64,000 bases of DNA from Rhynchopus sp. YZ270_cl-10. Its lineage: Eukaryota > Euglenozoa > Diplonemea > Diplonemida > Diplonemidae. The notes beneath the pieces are model-generated. The model ran no database searches and was not told the DNA's origin. It saw only the letters and a list, made by a program, of their open reading frames with translations. Position numbers and translations under genes: made by a program. This document shows positions 1-9,926 of this stretch, piece by piece. The first letter of the stretch is position 1, and each line of letters starts with the position of its first letter. The DNA lies in the NCBI GenBank assembly GCA_964035575.1, contig OZ037930.1, positions 186,001 to 250,000 on the forward strand, given 5' to 3'.

Positions 1-125
1 CCCATGCCCAGTCGTCGTCTCCTTCTACGATCTCGTCGTCCCAGAAAGCGACCTCCTCATCCTCCGCTTGGCGCAGTGGTGATGCCCGAACAAAGCGGTG
101 CCGAAGGTGTCCCAGGGAGAGGGAA
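1..125 (-). CDS. possible coding edge fragment, acidic, runs off the left edge
   Basis: One minus-strand frame is open from about position 125 to the left edge and reads as an acidic coding-like stretch containing AEDEEVAFWDDEIVEGDDDW. No in-frame ATG is visible, and the pyrimidine-rich stretch at about 95-125 has no clear acceptor AG. It may be the 5' part or an internal exon of a gene whose rest lies outside the window. No family is recognised. Confidence 0.3.
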
Positions 126-468
126 AAGAGTGGCTTTGGCGGGTTGTGGGGGATATATACACGTATAGAGGGAAAAATGGGTGGGGATGTGCCTTTACGG
201 ACCTATACGGGCCTGTACGGGCTTATACGAGCCTATACGCGCCTATACGCGGGGTAAAAATCAGGTGGAAAAAGAGAAAATACACAAAAAAAAACCGTTG
301 GGCGCCGAGATGAATTATTTTGAGGAGGGCTTTTTTTTTTTGACAAAAAAAAAAGCATTTCGTCCCATTGTTGTTTATCCCCTCCAAGACTGCGTAGATT
401 TATTATGCTGTATTGACAAATCACTACCTACTGGTCTCAAGAATCTTTATTTTTCACAACACATAATA

Positions 469-571
469 CAGTGAGACAACAACCATCGGAGGGGTAAAAA
501 CCTTCCTTAGAGTTTTGAAATCCCAAAAATCCACCTTAGTTTTTACCCCTCCGGTGGTTGTTGTCTTACTG
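469..571. mobile_element. short Tc1/mariner-like MITE
   Basis: Inverted repeats of about 34 bp bound the element. Both ends begin CAGT(G/A)AGACAACAACC and run into a shared GGAGGGGTAAAAAC, and each end is flanked by TA. It has no coding capacity. CAGT termini with a TA duplication fit the Tc1/mariner group; that assignment is inference from ends and target site only. Confidence 0.6.
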
Positions 572-573
572 TA

Positions 574-1110
574 TATAAACCTCTGCAAAATGACAGCATG
601 ACGTGATGTGCACTACAGACTACCGAGACGGATATGTACCGGCCTCATGTGACAGATGTGACTCAACACCCACGACAGTTGACTCACTATGAGGGAAGGG
701 AGCCATTTAGGCGGGCAACATCCGCTCATGACAATTCCCTTTTGTTCCGCCAGAGTTTTGAAGTTCTTTTTTTTTTTTGAATCGGGCCTTTTTTTTGGGG
801 GCCGCAGTCTTCTGTCACTGCACCCCCTTGCAGCCGTCGATCATCGCAGGGCGTGGTACAAGAAGAGCGCGCTGTCCAATTCGAGTGTCCGTGTGTACCC
901 TCCGGAGAGGGGAGGCGGGAGGATCCTGTGTGAAGATTGCGTGGTGGGGGGAAAAAAGTTTATAAAATGAACCTAAGCCTCTCTCTGCTTCCACCAAGAA
1001 TCTGTTCCGCTTGAGCAGATCTCGATTGTTGCATTGCACGCTTCGACAGGAGATAATGGATGGTTGAGGGGGGGGGTCCCACCCCAGGCGCACTGCACCT
1101 TTCGTGATCA
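574..1110. other. gene-free stretch with dispersed repeats
   Basis: Contains T and G runs, a short hairpin repeat at 964-1000 (the ATGAACCTAAGCCTCTC type), and at about 1000-1055 a segment repeated near 20128-20182 (shared core CAGATCTCGA). No gene is supported. Confidence 0.5.
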
Positions 1111-1570
1111 ATGCGACTCTCGTTCGGGAGATTGCGGGATACGGAGGGTGAAAAGGAGGCCCCTCACCCAATGTTGGGGTGCGACCCTGCGACGGTGGAC
1201 GTGCGCGCCTGGGAGTCCTACTTCGCCGATACGCACGACTGGATGTCGTTCAGTCGCAGTGCGACCGGCTTTGCACCGTGGCAGTTGACCAAGCCGTACG
1301 ATACGTACTGCAAAGGGTTTTCGCAAAGAAACTTTATTCTGGCATGGTCTGGTGTACCTGAGGCATCGACCTTCGTTCTCGGAAGGTGCTGAGTTCGAGG
1401 CACACCTTCCAGGTCTTCCCATCGATGAGAAGACTCTTTCGAAGGAGGCGTGCACTCTGGGGTGGCTTTTTCTGGATGCTGCTCTTGACGAGATTTGGGA
1501 TGGATCGGGATTGCCCTACACGCTTCCTCTCAGTCAGATGAAAAGATCATTGGAAACGCAGGCTGCGTGA
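1111..1570 (+). pseudogene. unrecognised plus-strand coding-like relic
   Basis: The plus strand has two overlapping coding-like frames. The first (1111-1392) includes VRAWESYFADTHDWMSF. The second (about 1352-1570) includes LPGLPIDEKTLSKEACTLGW and ends at a stop. Together they would give about 150 residues, but they are not in one frame, so this looks like a decayed gene or an interrupted exon. It is one of only two places where the plus strand reads better than the minus strand. I do not recognise the family. Confidence 0.3.
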
Positions 1571-1590
1571 TTTGGGGTCCCAAAAAAAGT

Positions 1591-1701
1591 AGAGTTGAAA
1601 TACAAAGCCCTCTCGTGACAATGCAACATTGGTACAAAAATGACCGGCTGTGGGGGTGGACACCCATGCAGTCCTACATCCATTTCGTGGTTTACATCTA
1701 A
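1591..1701 (+). repeat. dispersed repeat family C, full-length copy
   Basis: About 110 bp starting GTTGAAATACAAAGCCCTC and ending CCATTTCGTGGTTTACATCT, bordered by A-runs. Related copies or partial copies lie at 15044-15120, 18493-18603, 18777-18836, 20881-20925, 22298-22335, 25747-25808 (3' half), 28805-28871 and 61889-61985, all in this orientation. It has no open frame; function is unknown. Confidence 0.6.
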
Positions 1702-1738
1702 AAAAAAAGGAGAAAAAAACAAGAAAAAAAAGTCAAAA

Positions 1739-2923
1739 TCATACCGGCCGTGCGGACAGCGACGATGCCCCGCGAGCGTACGACCTCAGGCTCCCACGAA
1801 GGCTCCCTACGGAGCGCTCTGCAGTGTCCTCGAGAAGCGATCCATGCAGTGAGTCTGGCGGCGAGATGATCAGCGACAACGACGCCAGGGAGTAGTCCTT
1901 CACAGGGGATTCACGTGGGGTCACCTCAGGCTTGCTACCACTGCTGACCTGCAGAGCGTATGGTTTTTTTTGGTTGGAACACATTACAAAGCGAACAAAA
2001 AACACACCCAAAAAACCCCACCTTCTCTGAGGTGGAAAAATGATTATATGATATTCACTACTTCCCCACAAATGCCTTTTTTTGGCCGCTTTTGTTTGTG
2101 CGTAAAGTGTGTAATAAATATTCTGTGATATTTTTATTACTGCAATACGGCGAAGAGGAAACCTCTTTGAGGCCTAAAAAAAACCGTTCTTTTTTTGCAC
2201 TTCTTTTGTATTTCTATTGTACTCAGGCTCTCCGCTAGGATTTCCGATTTTGAAAATATTCTGTTGATGGTCCACGTTGGTGGGGTACATGCTTGCGCCG
2301 CAGGCGCACGGTACGCAACTTTTTTTTTTACCAACGCCCGATTTTGACTTTTTTGGGACGTTTAAGCACTCACCTCTCCATATCTTCTTCTCCTGAGCTT
2401 TTTTGACAGGTAGAACGGGTCTGAACCACTTAGCAGAACTTTTTTTCTTTTTTCTTTTTTCCCCCATTTTCAAAAAGTTCTGTTGACAATCAACAGAACT
2501 TTAGTACCTAGCGGAGTGCCTGATTGTACTACATCAGGGGGGGGGGGGGGGGGTGTTTTTTTAGCCACATCAATGCATCAAAACACATACCACTTCTACT
2601 AGCTCCGCTTTGCTGGAACGCCGTCTGCGTCTTTTCTTTTCATTCCCCGCCTTTCCTGCCTTACAGAGGCAGAAGCACGCTGCCAGGCAAGCGAGCAGCA
2701 GCACCCCTGATATGCACAGAAACACAATAAAGCTGTCGCTCATCGCAGGGCCACTACGCTCCCCTGGTGGGCCTTCTTCGCCCTCAGCCCCTGCAGAAGC
2801 ATTCAGCTGTGGTGGCACGGCCGCAAGAGAAGGCATCTCCGTCTCACTGCTCCCAGGGGCCACAGTAGCGCACACCCTCTCTATGCACAGTAGTGTCATC
2901 CAGAAGGGAGTCGTGCTTGGCAT
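1739..2923 (-). CDS. single-pass membrane protein, two exons
   Basis: Exon 1 (2591-2923) starts at an ATG and ends at a GTATGT donor. Exon 2 (1739-1948) follows a CTCTGCAG acceptor in the same phase and ends at TGA, giving about 180 aa. Seen: an Ala/Pro/Glu-rich N-terminal part, one strong hydrophobic span (FIVFLCISGVLLLACLAACF) at about residues 69-88, then a basic stop-transfer (KKRRRRRSS) and a Ser-rich tail. This suggests a type I-like topology, but no clear signal peptide is seen and an upstream exon is possible. The intron (1949-2590) contains a hAT element. No family is recognised. The last codons also hold a GTATGA, so a further intron cannot be excluded. Confidence 0.5.
2224..2522. 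mobile_element. non-autonomous hAT element, 299 bp
   Basis: Termini CAGGCTCTCCGCTAG and, on the other strand, CAGGCACTCCGCTAG, flanked by a perfect 8-bp duplication ATTGTACT (2216-2223 and 2523-2530). An 8-bp duplication and CAGG ends are hallmarks of the hAT superfamily. Inside lie the module GCCGCAGGCGCACGGTACGC (about 2296-2315) and a hairpin (AAAGTTCTGTTGA and its complement, 2474-2503). No coding capacity. It lies within the intron of the membrane-protein gene. Confidence 0.8.
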
Positions 2924-3049
2924 TTGGTCACCACCCACCCCTCGTTGGAAGTTTAAAAAACGATCGTGTCGGGGGGGTTAATTGCATGCACTTTTGAACG
3001 TTTGTCTCGTTTTGTTGGTGATATGGGGGTGAAGAAGTGTTGAGTCCCC

Positions 3050-3381
3050 TGTGTTCGTGTTGTGTTGGAGAGTGGGAGGGCATGAAAGGGTGTGCAGTTG
3101 AAATTGGAAGGTGGTCCGTTTGAGTAATTGACGAAATGTGCAGCACAAGGGGGTTTGAAAGTAAAAAAAAAAAAAAAGTACGCACAAGCACTTCGCAGCC
3201 CCCGAAGGAATACAAAGTGCTCTGTCCAAAACCGGGATCAATAGAGTTTACCCGCTTATCATTAACCAGCCTTCCCACCTCCAAAGTGCTGTCTTGTCAA
3301 AAGCAATTCGTATCGAGTGAGTACACGAAGGCATCAGCTAGGCATTCAGGAGAACAGCGACTCTGACTGCAATCGTGCTAT
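3050..3381. repeat. 3' flank of WD gene copy 1, duplicated at 5533-5868
   Basis: Sequence after the first WD gene stop is closely repeated after the second (for example GAGTAATTGACGAAATGTGC at about 3121 and 5553). It includes a short minus-strand frame beginning near 3284 (EVGRLVNDKRVNSIDPGFGQ) that is kept in both copies. The frame has no ATG start, so I read it as shared 3'-flanking DNA rather than a gene. Confidence 0.5.
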
Positions 3382-4455
3382 TCAAGACAGGTGTGAGATG
3401 TCAAGAATCTCAACACCCTCTTCCCTGCCGTACATCACTACGCCACCGCAGCTGCTGATTGCAATACCGAAATTGTCGTTGACAACGTCAAGGTGCAAGA
3501 GCTTCTCAGATGTTGAGATGGACCACACACACACTGCTTCATCAGACTGGGCAGCAACAATGTCGTTCGACACAGCAACATGACTCCATTTGTCAAACCC
3601 GTGTTGTGAGACGTCTTCAAACAGACATTCACCTGTTTCAATGTTCCAGACACGCATACATGTGTGGCAACATGCTGCAATGAAACGCTGGTTTGGTGAC
3701 AGTGCCACATACTCAACATCAGAAGTGCATGTCAGAACAAGCACCTCCACCCCTGTCGTGTAGTCCCAAATGGTGACATCTTTGCTGCCCTCAAACGTCA
3801 CCACCCTGTCGCCTGCCACAACCTGCGCGAAGCAATTCGCAATGTGGCTCCATTCATGCACAACAACGCCTGTTGCAATGTCCCGCGCCTGCAAACCCTT
3901 GCTGCAGCACGACAACAGCTTTGTCCCACAGGGTGACCATGTCGTGCTCAGAAACGTCTCATCTCCAAAGGAGTGCTTCAATGCACCCGTCTTCACGTCA
4001 TGCACTTCACAACACTGCGCGCTGAAAGATGAGATCCACTCACCGCACGGTGAGAATGCTGGGATGGAATAAAACAAGCCAGGGAAGCGGCACAGACGCT
4101 CATGTGTTTCCGTATCGAAGATGGACACACTAGCCTCGCGATGCACCACTGCAAGGTACCTGTCACATGGGGATAGTCTGAAGAAGTATGTGTCGACCGT
4201 ATGTGGTATCACCCCAGGAGTGATGTTGGCACCAGCATAGTACAGCTCAACGGCACATCCCTCATCGATCGCCGTGTCGCAGATGCGCACGTCGTTGCTG
4301 CCGATGTCGCCACCGCCTCTCATCCGCACACCAACATGCCGAGCACGTGGCACGCCAAGCTCCACAACAAGCTTCCCCTTCACCTGTGCAAGGGTGTCGA
4401 TCCCGTCCACTTCTATCACACAGCTTGCAGACTCAAAGTGTCCTGTGATGTCCAT
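3382..4455 (-). CDS. WD-repeat protein with N-terminal ubiquitin-like region, copy 1
   Basis: 357 aa from the ATG at 4455 to TGA. Residues 1 to about 75 look like a ubiquitin-type beta-grasp region (VIEVDGIDTLAQVKGKLVVE). The rest is a WD-type beta-propeller with repeated LSPCDRYLAV, FSPCGEW, WSPCGTKLLSC and LSPNQRFIAACC strands and VWNIETGE/VWSISTSE blade ends. WD propellers are protein-interaction platforms; the partner is unknown. A pyrimidine tract ending CCCCACAG lies 20 bases before the ATG. Two further copies lie at 5869-6957 and 8841-9926. The N-terminal region is nearly identical in DNA between copies, while the blades differ by substitutions and small in-frame indels. A WD/Ubl architecture is clear to me; no specific orthologue is. 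Confidence 0.85.
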   Translation of the reverse strand: MDITGHFESASCVIEVDGIDTLAQVKGKLVVELGVPRARHVGVRMRGGGDIGSNDVRICDTAIDEGCAVELYYAGANITPGVIPHTVDTYFFRLSPCDRYLAVVHREASVSIFDTETHERLCRFPGLFYSIPAFSPCGEWISSFSAQCCEVHDVKTGALKHSFGDETFLSTTWSPCGTKLLSCCSKGLQARDIATGVVVHEWSHIANCFAQVVAGDRVVTFEGSKDVTIWDYTTGVEVLVLTCTSDVEYVALSPNQRFIAACCHTCMRVWNIETGECLFEDVSQHGFDKWSHVAVSNDIVAAQSDEAVCVWSISTSEKLLHLDVVNDNFGIAISSCGGVVMYGREEGVEILDISHLS

Positions 4456-4860
4456 GTTTAGGGAGTAATTCTGTTCTGTGGGGAATGAATAGTGTGGCGT
4501 CCTCGTCTTCAAGCACAAATGTACTTAGTGGGTTCTCTCTTGGTGGAAACCTCATTAGCGTGAAGGTCCAGTTCGTTGGACACGAAGACGAAAGCTTCCT
4601 TCAGGCATTCGAGCTATGCCTTTGAGCGTGAGACACACTCAATGGACCGGGTTGAGGGTAAGGTGTATCACTGAAAAGGACGCCAAAAACCTGGATTGAA
4701 AGTGAAACTTGAAACAAATCAAAAACGTCGTTTGTGCCTCAACACAAAAAGGACTCCCAGCCCAACGATAGCATAACAGGGCCTTTTCAGACACAGCAAA
4801 CCGACTGCTCTTTACTGTAAAGTTATTCGAAAACATTTTTTATTATTTTTCGATTGTAAA
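4456..4860. other. spacer between WD copy 1 and a hAT element
   Basis: The first ~65 bp upstream of the ATG match the other WD copies; beyond that the sequence diverges. 4853-4860 is the left target duplication of the element at 4863-5489. No gene seen. Confidence 0.5.
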
Positions 4861-4862
4861 TT

Positions 4863-5489
4863 CAGGGAGGTCGGGTGAGTCCCCCGAAATTTTTTTTTAG
4901 CGGTTTAGCGGTTTTGGGCTCCCGAGCTTTTTCACCCTTAAAAAGGGTCACTGGCACCCAAAGGTTCCTGGCGAAGCCACGGTACGCAACATTTCTAAAA
5001 AATGTTGACATACAATGGCACTTTCATTGGTAATTATCGTCAGTTCCGTAACTTTTACGTCCATATTTTGCTAAACGAAAGTTTTTGGCGAAGCCACGGT
5101 AACATTTCAAAAAATTGCGCTTACAATTGAACATTTTTCAGCCAAACTATGTCATGGGAAGGGTGGGTTGCAAGCTTGCGCCGCAGGCGCACGGTACGCT
5201 ACATTTTTCTTTCTTGTCTCTCTCGCGGTGCGCTGTGCCCCGGGCCTCTGTAAGGCAGAAAGCCCAAAGGCCAACAGGGAGTTCGACCTGACAGGAGGAG
5301 GCTGTGCTTTAGTGTCTTTAGGAGCTGATTTTTTCTGATATGAGGGGTGGGAGGGGTGACCACTACCCCCCCAAAAAAAATTTTTTCTCGAAATCCAGAT
5401 TTATACTTTTTTTTTTTTTTTTTGCCCAAACCGCTAAACCGGCATTTAGCGGTTCCAAAACCGCTAAAAAGTACCACCCGACCCCCCTG
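4863..5489. mobile_element. non-autonomous hAT-like element, 627 bp
   Basis: Ends CAGGGAGGTCGGGTG and, complemented, CAGGGGGGTCGGGTG. An ATTGTAAA octamer flanks both sides (4853-4860 and 5490-5497), leaving two extra bases (TT) on the left. Subterminal AGCGGTTTAGCGGTTTTGG tracts occur at both ends in inverse orientation. Internally it carries CGAAGCCACGGTA twice (about 4972 and 5092) and the module GCCGCAGGCGCACGGTACGC (about 5178), both shared with the 2.8-kb hAT element; the second is also in the 299-bp element. No transposase is encoded. Confidence 0.7.
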
Positions 5490-5868
5490 ATTGTAAAAAA
5501 ACCCAGGTATTCTGGAAGGGGGGGGAGGAACCGTTGAAATTAGAAGGCGTTCAGTTTGAGTAATTGACGAAATGTGCAGCACGTCGAGACTTTGAGGGGG
5601 CGAGGGGAGGGGAAAACAGAACTTCTTGTGGAGAGACCACACGAACACTAAATCTACCCAAAAAGGACCCACAAGCACTTCGCAGCCCCCGAAGGAACAC
5701 AAAGTGCTCTGTCCAAAACCTGGATCAATAGAGTTTACCCGCTTATCATTAACCAGCCTGCCCACCTCCAAGGTGCTGTCTTGTCAAAAGCAATTCGTAC
5801 CGAACGAGATCAGGAAGGCATCAGCTAGGCATTCAGGGGAATAGCGAATGTAACTGCAATCGTGCTAT

Positions 5869-6957
5869 TCAAGACAGGTGTGAGATGTCAAGAATCTCAA
5901 CACCCTCTTCCCTGCCGTACATCACTACGCCATCGCAGCTGCTGATAGCAATACCGAAATTGCAGTTGACAACGTCAAGGTGCAAGAGCTTCTCAGATGT
6001 TGAGATGGACCACACACACACTGCTTCATCAGAGTGGGCAGCAACAATGTCGTTCGACACAGCAACATTCCTCCATTTGTTAGCCCAGTTTTCTGAGACA
6101 TCTTCAAATACACATTCACCTGTTTCAATGTTCCAGACACGCATACATATGTTGCAACGCGCAGCGAGGAAACGCTGGTTTGGTGACAGTGCCACATACT
6201 CAACATCAGAAGGGCATGTCAGAACAAGCACCTCCACCCCTGTCGTGTAGTCCCAGATGGTGACATCTTTGCTGTCCTCAAACATTGCCACCCTGTCGCC
6301 TGCCACAAACATCGCGAAGCAAATTGCAATGTGGCTCCATTCATGCACAACAACACCTGTTGCAATGTCCCGCACCTGCAAACCCTTGCTGCAGCACGAC
6401 AACAGCAGTGTTCCACAGGGTGACCATGCCGTGGTCAGAAACTTCACATCGTCTGCTACTCCAAAAGAAAGCTCCAATGCACCCGTCTTCACGTCATGCA
6501 CTTCACAACACTGAGCGTCGTTGTTGAAAGATGAGATACACTCACTGCACGGTGAGAATGCTGGGATGGAATAAAACAGGCCAGGGAAGCGGCACAGACG
6601 CTCATGTGTTTCCGTGTCGAAGATGGACACACCAGCTTCGCGATGCATCACTGCAAGGTACCTGTCACATGGGGATAGTCTGAAGAAGTATGTGTCGACC
6701 GTATGTGGTATCACCCCAGGAGTGATGTTGGCACCAGCATAGTACAGCTCAACGGCACATCCCTCATCGATCGCCGTGTCGCAGATGCGCACGTCGTTGC
6801 TGCCGATGTCGCCACCGCCTCTCATCCGCACACCAACATGCCGAGCACGTGGCACGCCAAGCTCCACAACAAGCTTCCCCTTCACCTGTGCAAGGGTGTC
6901 GATCCCGTCCACTTCTATCACACAGCTTGCAGACTCAAAGTGTCCTGTGATGTCCAT
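5869..6957 (-). CDS. WD-repeat protein with N-terminal ubiquitin-like region, copy 2
   Basis: 362 aa, ATG at 6957, TGA stop at 5869. It has the same Ubl-like N-terminus and WD propeller as the neighbouring copies. It differs from copy 1 mainly in the loop around FNNDAQCCEVHDVKTG and in a longer SFGVADDVKFLTTAWSP segment, where copy 1 lacks residues. All differences keep the frame, and motif strands such as LSPNQRF are retained. This argues that the copy is or was under protein-level selection. It shares the pyrimidine-AG site about 20 bases before the ATG. Confidence 0.85.
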   Translation of the reverse strand: MDITGHFESASCVIEVDGIDTLAQVKGKLVVELGVPRARHVGVRMRGGGDIGSNDVRICDTAIDEGCAVELYYAGANITPGVIPHTVDTYFFRLSPCDRYLAVMHREAGVSIFDTETHERLCRFPGLFYSIPAFSPCSECISSFNNDAQCCEVHDVKTGALELSFGVADDVKFLTTAWSPCGTLLLSCCSKGLQVRDIATGVVVHEWSHIAICFAMFVAGDRVAMFEDSKDVTIWDYTTGVEVLVLTCPSDVEYVALSPNQRFLAARCNICMRVWNIETGECVFEDVSENWANKWRNVAVSNDIVAAHSDEAVCVWSISTSEKLLHLDVVNCNFGIAISSCDGVVMYGREEGVEILDISHLS

Positions 6958-7520
6958 GTTTAGGGAGTAACTCTGTTCTGTGGGGAATGGATGGTGTGAC
7001 GTCCACGTCTTCAAGCACAGGTGTACTTAGTGGGGTTACCAAATACAAAGAAAACAATGGGAGCAGTGGGTTCTGGTGGACATTTCATCCCTATTTTCTT
7101 TCGGCTTTCTTGATGAGATTTTCCCTGCCCCCCAGACTCCCCCCCCTCCCGATGCCTCTCACGTTACCATCCACAACTTGTTGAGATAGGCAAGATACTC
7201 TCAACATCGTTTGCAAGATGGAAGAGGCATCGCAACGATAGGAAAGGGAAACAAGCATGCACCACTTCACCACTTCTCTTCACTCTTCACGGTACTCAGC
7301 AGTGTGGCCATTGAGCAATACACGCATATGGGTAACATCACAAAAAAAAAACACCATTTTTGAAAACTTGATTAGTGTAGACACCCAAGGAGCTCCACAA
7401 AACCAAACGCCTTTTAAGTAACTGCTGATAAACACGGTGCACGATTTCTTTCTTCCTTTTCTTTTTTCTTAGGATGCGATCAACAAACAACGAACGGGGG
7501 CTATTTCATGTGTTCCCCAT
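6958..7520. other. spacer between WD copy 2 and the M1 pseudogene
   Basis: Nearly the same as 9927-10517. Contains one short dispersed element at 7360-7396 (AGTGTAGACACC to GAGCTCCAC) beside an A-run. No gene supported. Confidence 0.5.
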
Positions 7521-8767
7521 CTATGCCTGGCCAAATGCTTTGAGGAACGTATCCTCCGATACGAAGAGGTCCTGATGCTCTGAGAGCAGTGTGGAGAGGC
7601 GCGAGAGGAACTCTTGCCGTCCGAACTCCCGCTCCACCCCGCAGGTCCAGTTAGAAGTAAAGTGAAGTTATTAATGCAGGCACCTCCGACTGACCCACGT
7701 ACGATGCCAGCCATCCGGATGAAAGCACAAGTACCCTGCGGCCAACAACAGAAGATGTAAAAAGGAAACCTAATGACTGGCCCGTACCGTAAGAGAACGA
7801 GGGCGGTTCACAACCGCTCGACAGCCGGCGGCCCACCTTCCGTTGAAGAGTTGTGAGCTTACAGGTACTGCAGTTCGCTGCACCCAACGCTTGATGCACG
7901 ATAGTCTACACAAGAGAGCAGAAACCCAAAAACACAAAAAGGGGTGGGCAGGGGGGTCACAACATCTCTCTCTTGGCGCCCCATGCTGTACCGACAGTTG
8001 GGCCTCACCCTTTCTCTTAGGGATATACATGGACGTCCTTACAGGCAGCACACCGTAACCCAAAGGCGTGGCAGAGAGACTCCGTAGAGCGACTCTGGCC
8101 TGACCGCTGGCCATTTATGCTCCGGGTGCGAGCACCCATCATAGCATAGGGGGGCCAGCCTGACCCAGTATTTATATACCCTGCCAGGGTGAACTTGCAT
8201 AAAAGAGGGCAGGGGCGTTTAGACCCTGAGGACTAGGGGAAGTCCCGCATACCCCAACAGAAAGACAAAGGCTATGCACTGGTGATATAGGAGAGGCAGG
8301 GTTGCTGAAAAACAAAAAGACCCTGAAGGCACAAACACGCCCCGCATACCCCTCCTCGCCTCCTGTTTTGTAATCTCTCAGGTAGGAGACATCGGTTCGA
8401 GCGGTCAACACCTTCATAGAGTTTCTGGAGGAACGGACCCCCGGATGCAATTTAAGGTCCAGCCCAGGACCTTAAATTGCATCATTGCAGTAAATGAAGC
8501 CGCTATTTCAGCGCGCCCTGGTTGTAAAGGTTCGGCAAGAAGAATGGTAATCTGTCCGTCTTTCTGGGTTTCGCTCTTCTGTATTTTTGCGGCCTTCTTA
8601 TATTGTGTGATTCGCATGGTGTCCAGCTTCATTTCCGCATGAATCTTAATCTCTGCGACCGGCTCCTCCATCGCCACACTCCACAGCACATTACCAGAAA
8701 ACGTCCCTTCCCCTAACACCCAATGTACCTGGCATGAAACAGGACGGACGGAAGGTGGGTCTGACAT
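7521..8767 (-). pseudogene. gutted copy of the M1 aminopeptidase gene
   Basis: 8490-8767 matches the first 278 bp of the intact gene (11587-11864) including its ATG, and 7521-7650 matches the last 130 bp (10518-10647). About 939 bp between them, which in the intact gene encode the GGMENHG and HEIAH zinc site, are absent and replaced by 839 bp of unrelated DNA (7651-8489). The ends are still very similar to the intact copy, so the event looks recent. It cannot make an active peptidase. Confidence 0.75.
7651..8489. other. unrelated DNA replacing the core of the M1 pseudogene
   Basis: It begins with a dispersed repeat (7661-7735, GAAGTTATTAATGCAGGCAC type, second copy at 24958-25024) and ends with a perfect palindrome at about 8446-8480 (TGCAATTTAAGGTCC, spacer, complement). 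No terminal inverted repeats join the two edges. No gene is recognised inside it; several minus-strand frames are open but look random. Confidence 0.5.
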
Positions 8768-8840
8768 GATGACACCGTGCTGTGTGTAGGCGTCAGCTAG
8801 GCATTCAGGAGAACAGCGACTCTGACTGCAATCATACTAT

Positions 8841-9926
8841 TCAAGACAGGTGTGAGATGTCAAGAATCTCAACACCCTCATCCCTGCCGTACATCACTAC
8901 GCCACCGCAGCTGCTGATTGCAATATTGAAATTACAGGTGACAACGTCAAGGTGCAAGAGCTTCTCAGATGTTGAGATGGACCACACACACACTGCTTCA
9001 TCAGACTGCGCAGCAACAATGTCGTTCGACACAGCAACCTTCCACCATTTGTTAGCCCAGTGTTCTGAGACAGCTTCAAATACACATTCACCTGTTTCAA
9101 TGTTCCAGACACGCATACATTCGTTGCAACACGCTGCAAGGAAACGCTGGTTTGGTGACAGTGTCACATACTCAACATCAGAAGGGCATGTCAGAACAAG
9201 CACTTCCACCCCTGTCGTGTAGTCCCAGATGGTGACATTATTGCTGCCATCAAACGTCACCACCCTGTCGCCTGCCACAACCATCTCGTAGCAATTCGCA
9301 ATATGGCTCCATTCATGCACAACAACACCTGTTGCAATGTCCCGCACCTGCAAACCCTTGCTGCAGCACGACAACAGCTTTGTTCCACAGGGTGACCATG
9401 TCGTGGTAAGAAACTTCACAACGCCTGATACTCCAAAAGAATGCTCCAATGCACCCGTCTTCACGTCATGAACTTCACAACACTGTGCGCCCTTGTTGAA
9501 AGATGAGATCCACTCACTGCACGGTGAGAATGCTGGGATGGACAACCAGCCAGGGAAGCGGTACAGACGCTCATGTGTTTCCGTATCGAAGATGGACACA
9601 CCAGCCCCGCGATGCATCACTGCAAGGTACCTGTCACATGGGGATAGTCTGAAGAAGCGTGTGTCGACCGTATGTGGTATCACCCCAGGAGTGATGTTGG
9701 CACCAGCATAGTACAGCTCAACGGCACATCCCTCATCGATCGCCGTGTCGCAGATGCGCACGTCGTTGCTGCCGATGTCGCCACCGCCTCTCATCCGCAC
9801 ACCAACATGCCGAGCACGTGGCACGCCAAGCTCCACAACAAGCTTCCCCTTCACCTGTGCAAGGGTGTCGCTCCCGTCCACTTCTATCACACAGCTTGCA
9901 GACTCAAAGTGTCCTGTGATGTCCAT
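8841..9926 (-). CDS. WD-repeat protein with N-terminal ubiquitin-like region, copy 3
   Basis: 361 aa from ATG 9926 to TGA. It has the same domain order as copies 1 and 2. Copy-specific changes cluster in the same propeller loops (FNKGAQCC, SFGVSGVVKFLTTTWSP, EAVSEHWANKWWK), while the N-terminal ~80 codons are almost identical. It lies right next to the 5' end of the M1 pseudogene, with only about 70 bases between, because the duplication junction falls there. Confidence 0.85.
   Translation of the reverse strand: MDITGHFESASCVIEVDGSDTLAQVKGKLVVELGVPRARHVGVRMRGGGDIGSNDVRICDTAIDEGCAVELYYAGANITPGVIPHTVDTRFFRLSPCDRYLAVMHRGAGVSIFDTETHERLYRFPGWLSIPAFSPCSEWISSFNKGAQCCEVHDVKTGALEHSFGVSGVVKFLTTTWSPCGTKLLSCCSKGLQVRDIATGVVVHEWSHIANCYEMVVAGDRVVTFDGSNNVTIWDYTTGVEVLVLTCPSDVEYVTLSPNQRFLAACCNECMRVWNIETGECVFEAVSEHWANKWWKVAVSNDIVAAQSDEAVCVWSISTSEKLLHLDVVTCNFNIAISSCGGVVMYGRDEGVEILDISHLS

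Noticed and set aside
2137-2473. Minus-strand Lys-rich frames over the 299-bp hAT element
   Set aside because: They cover A/T runs inside a non-coding element with no protein similarity.
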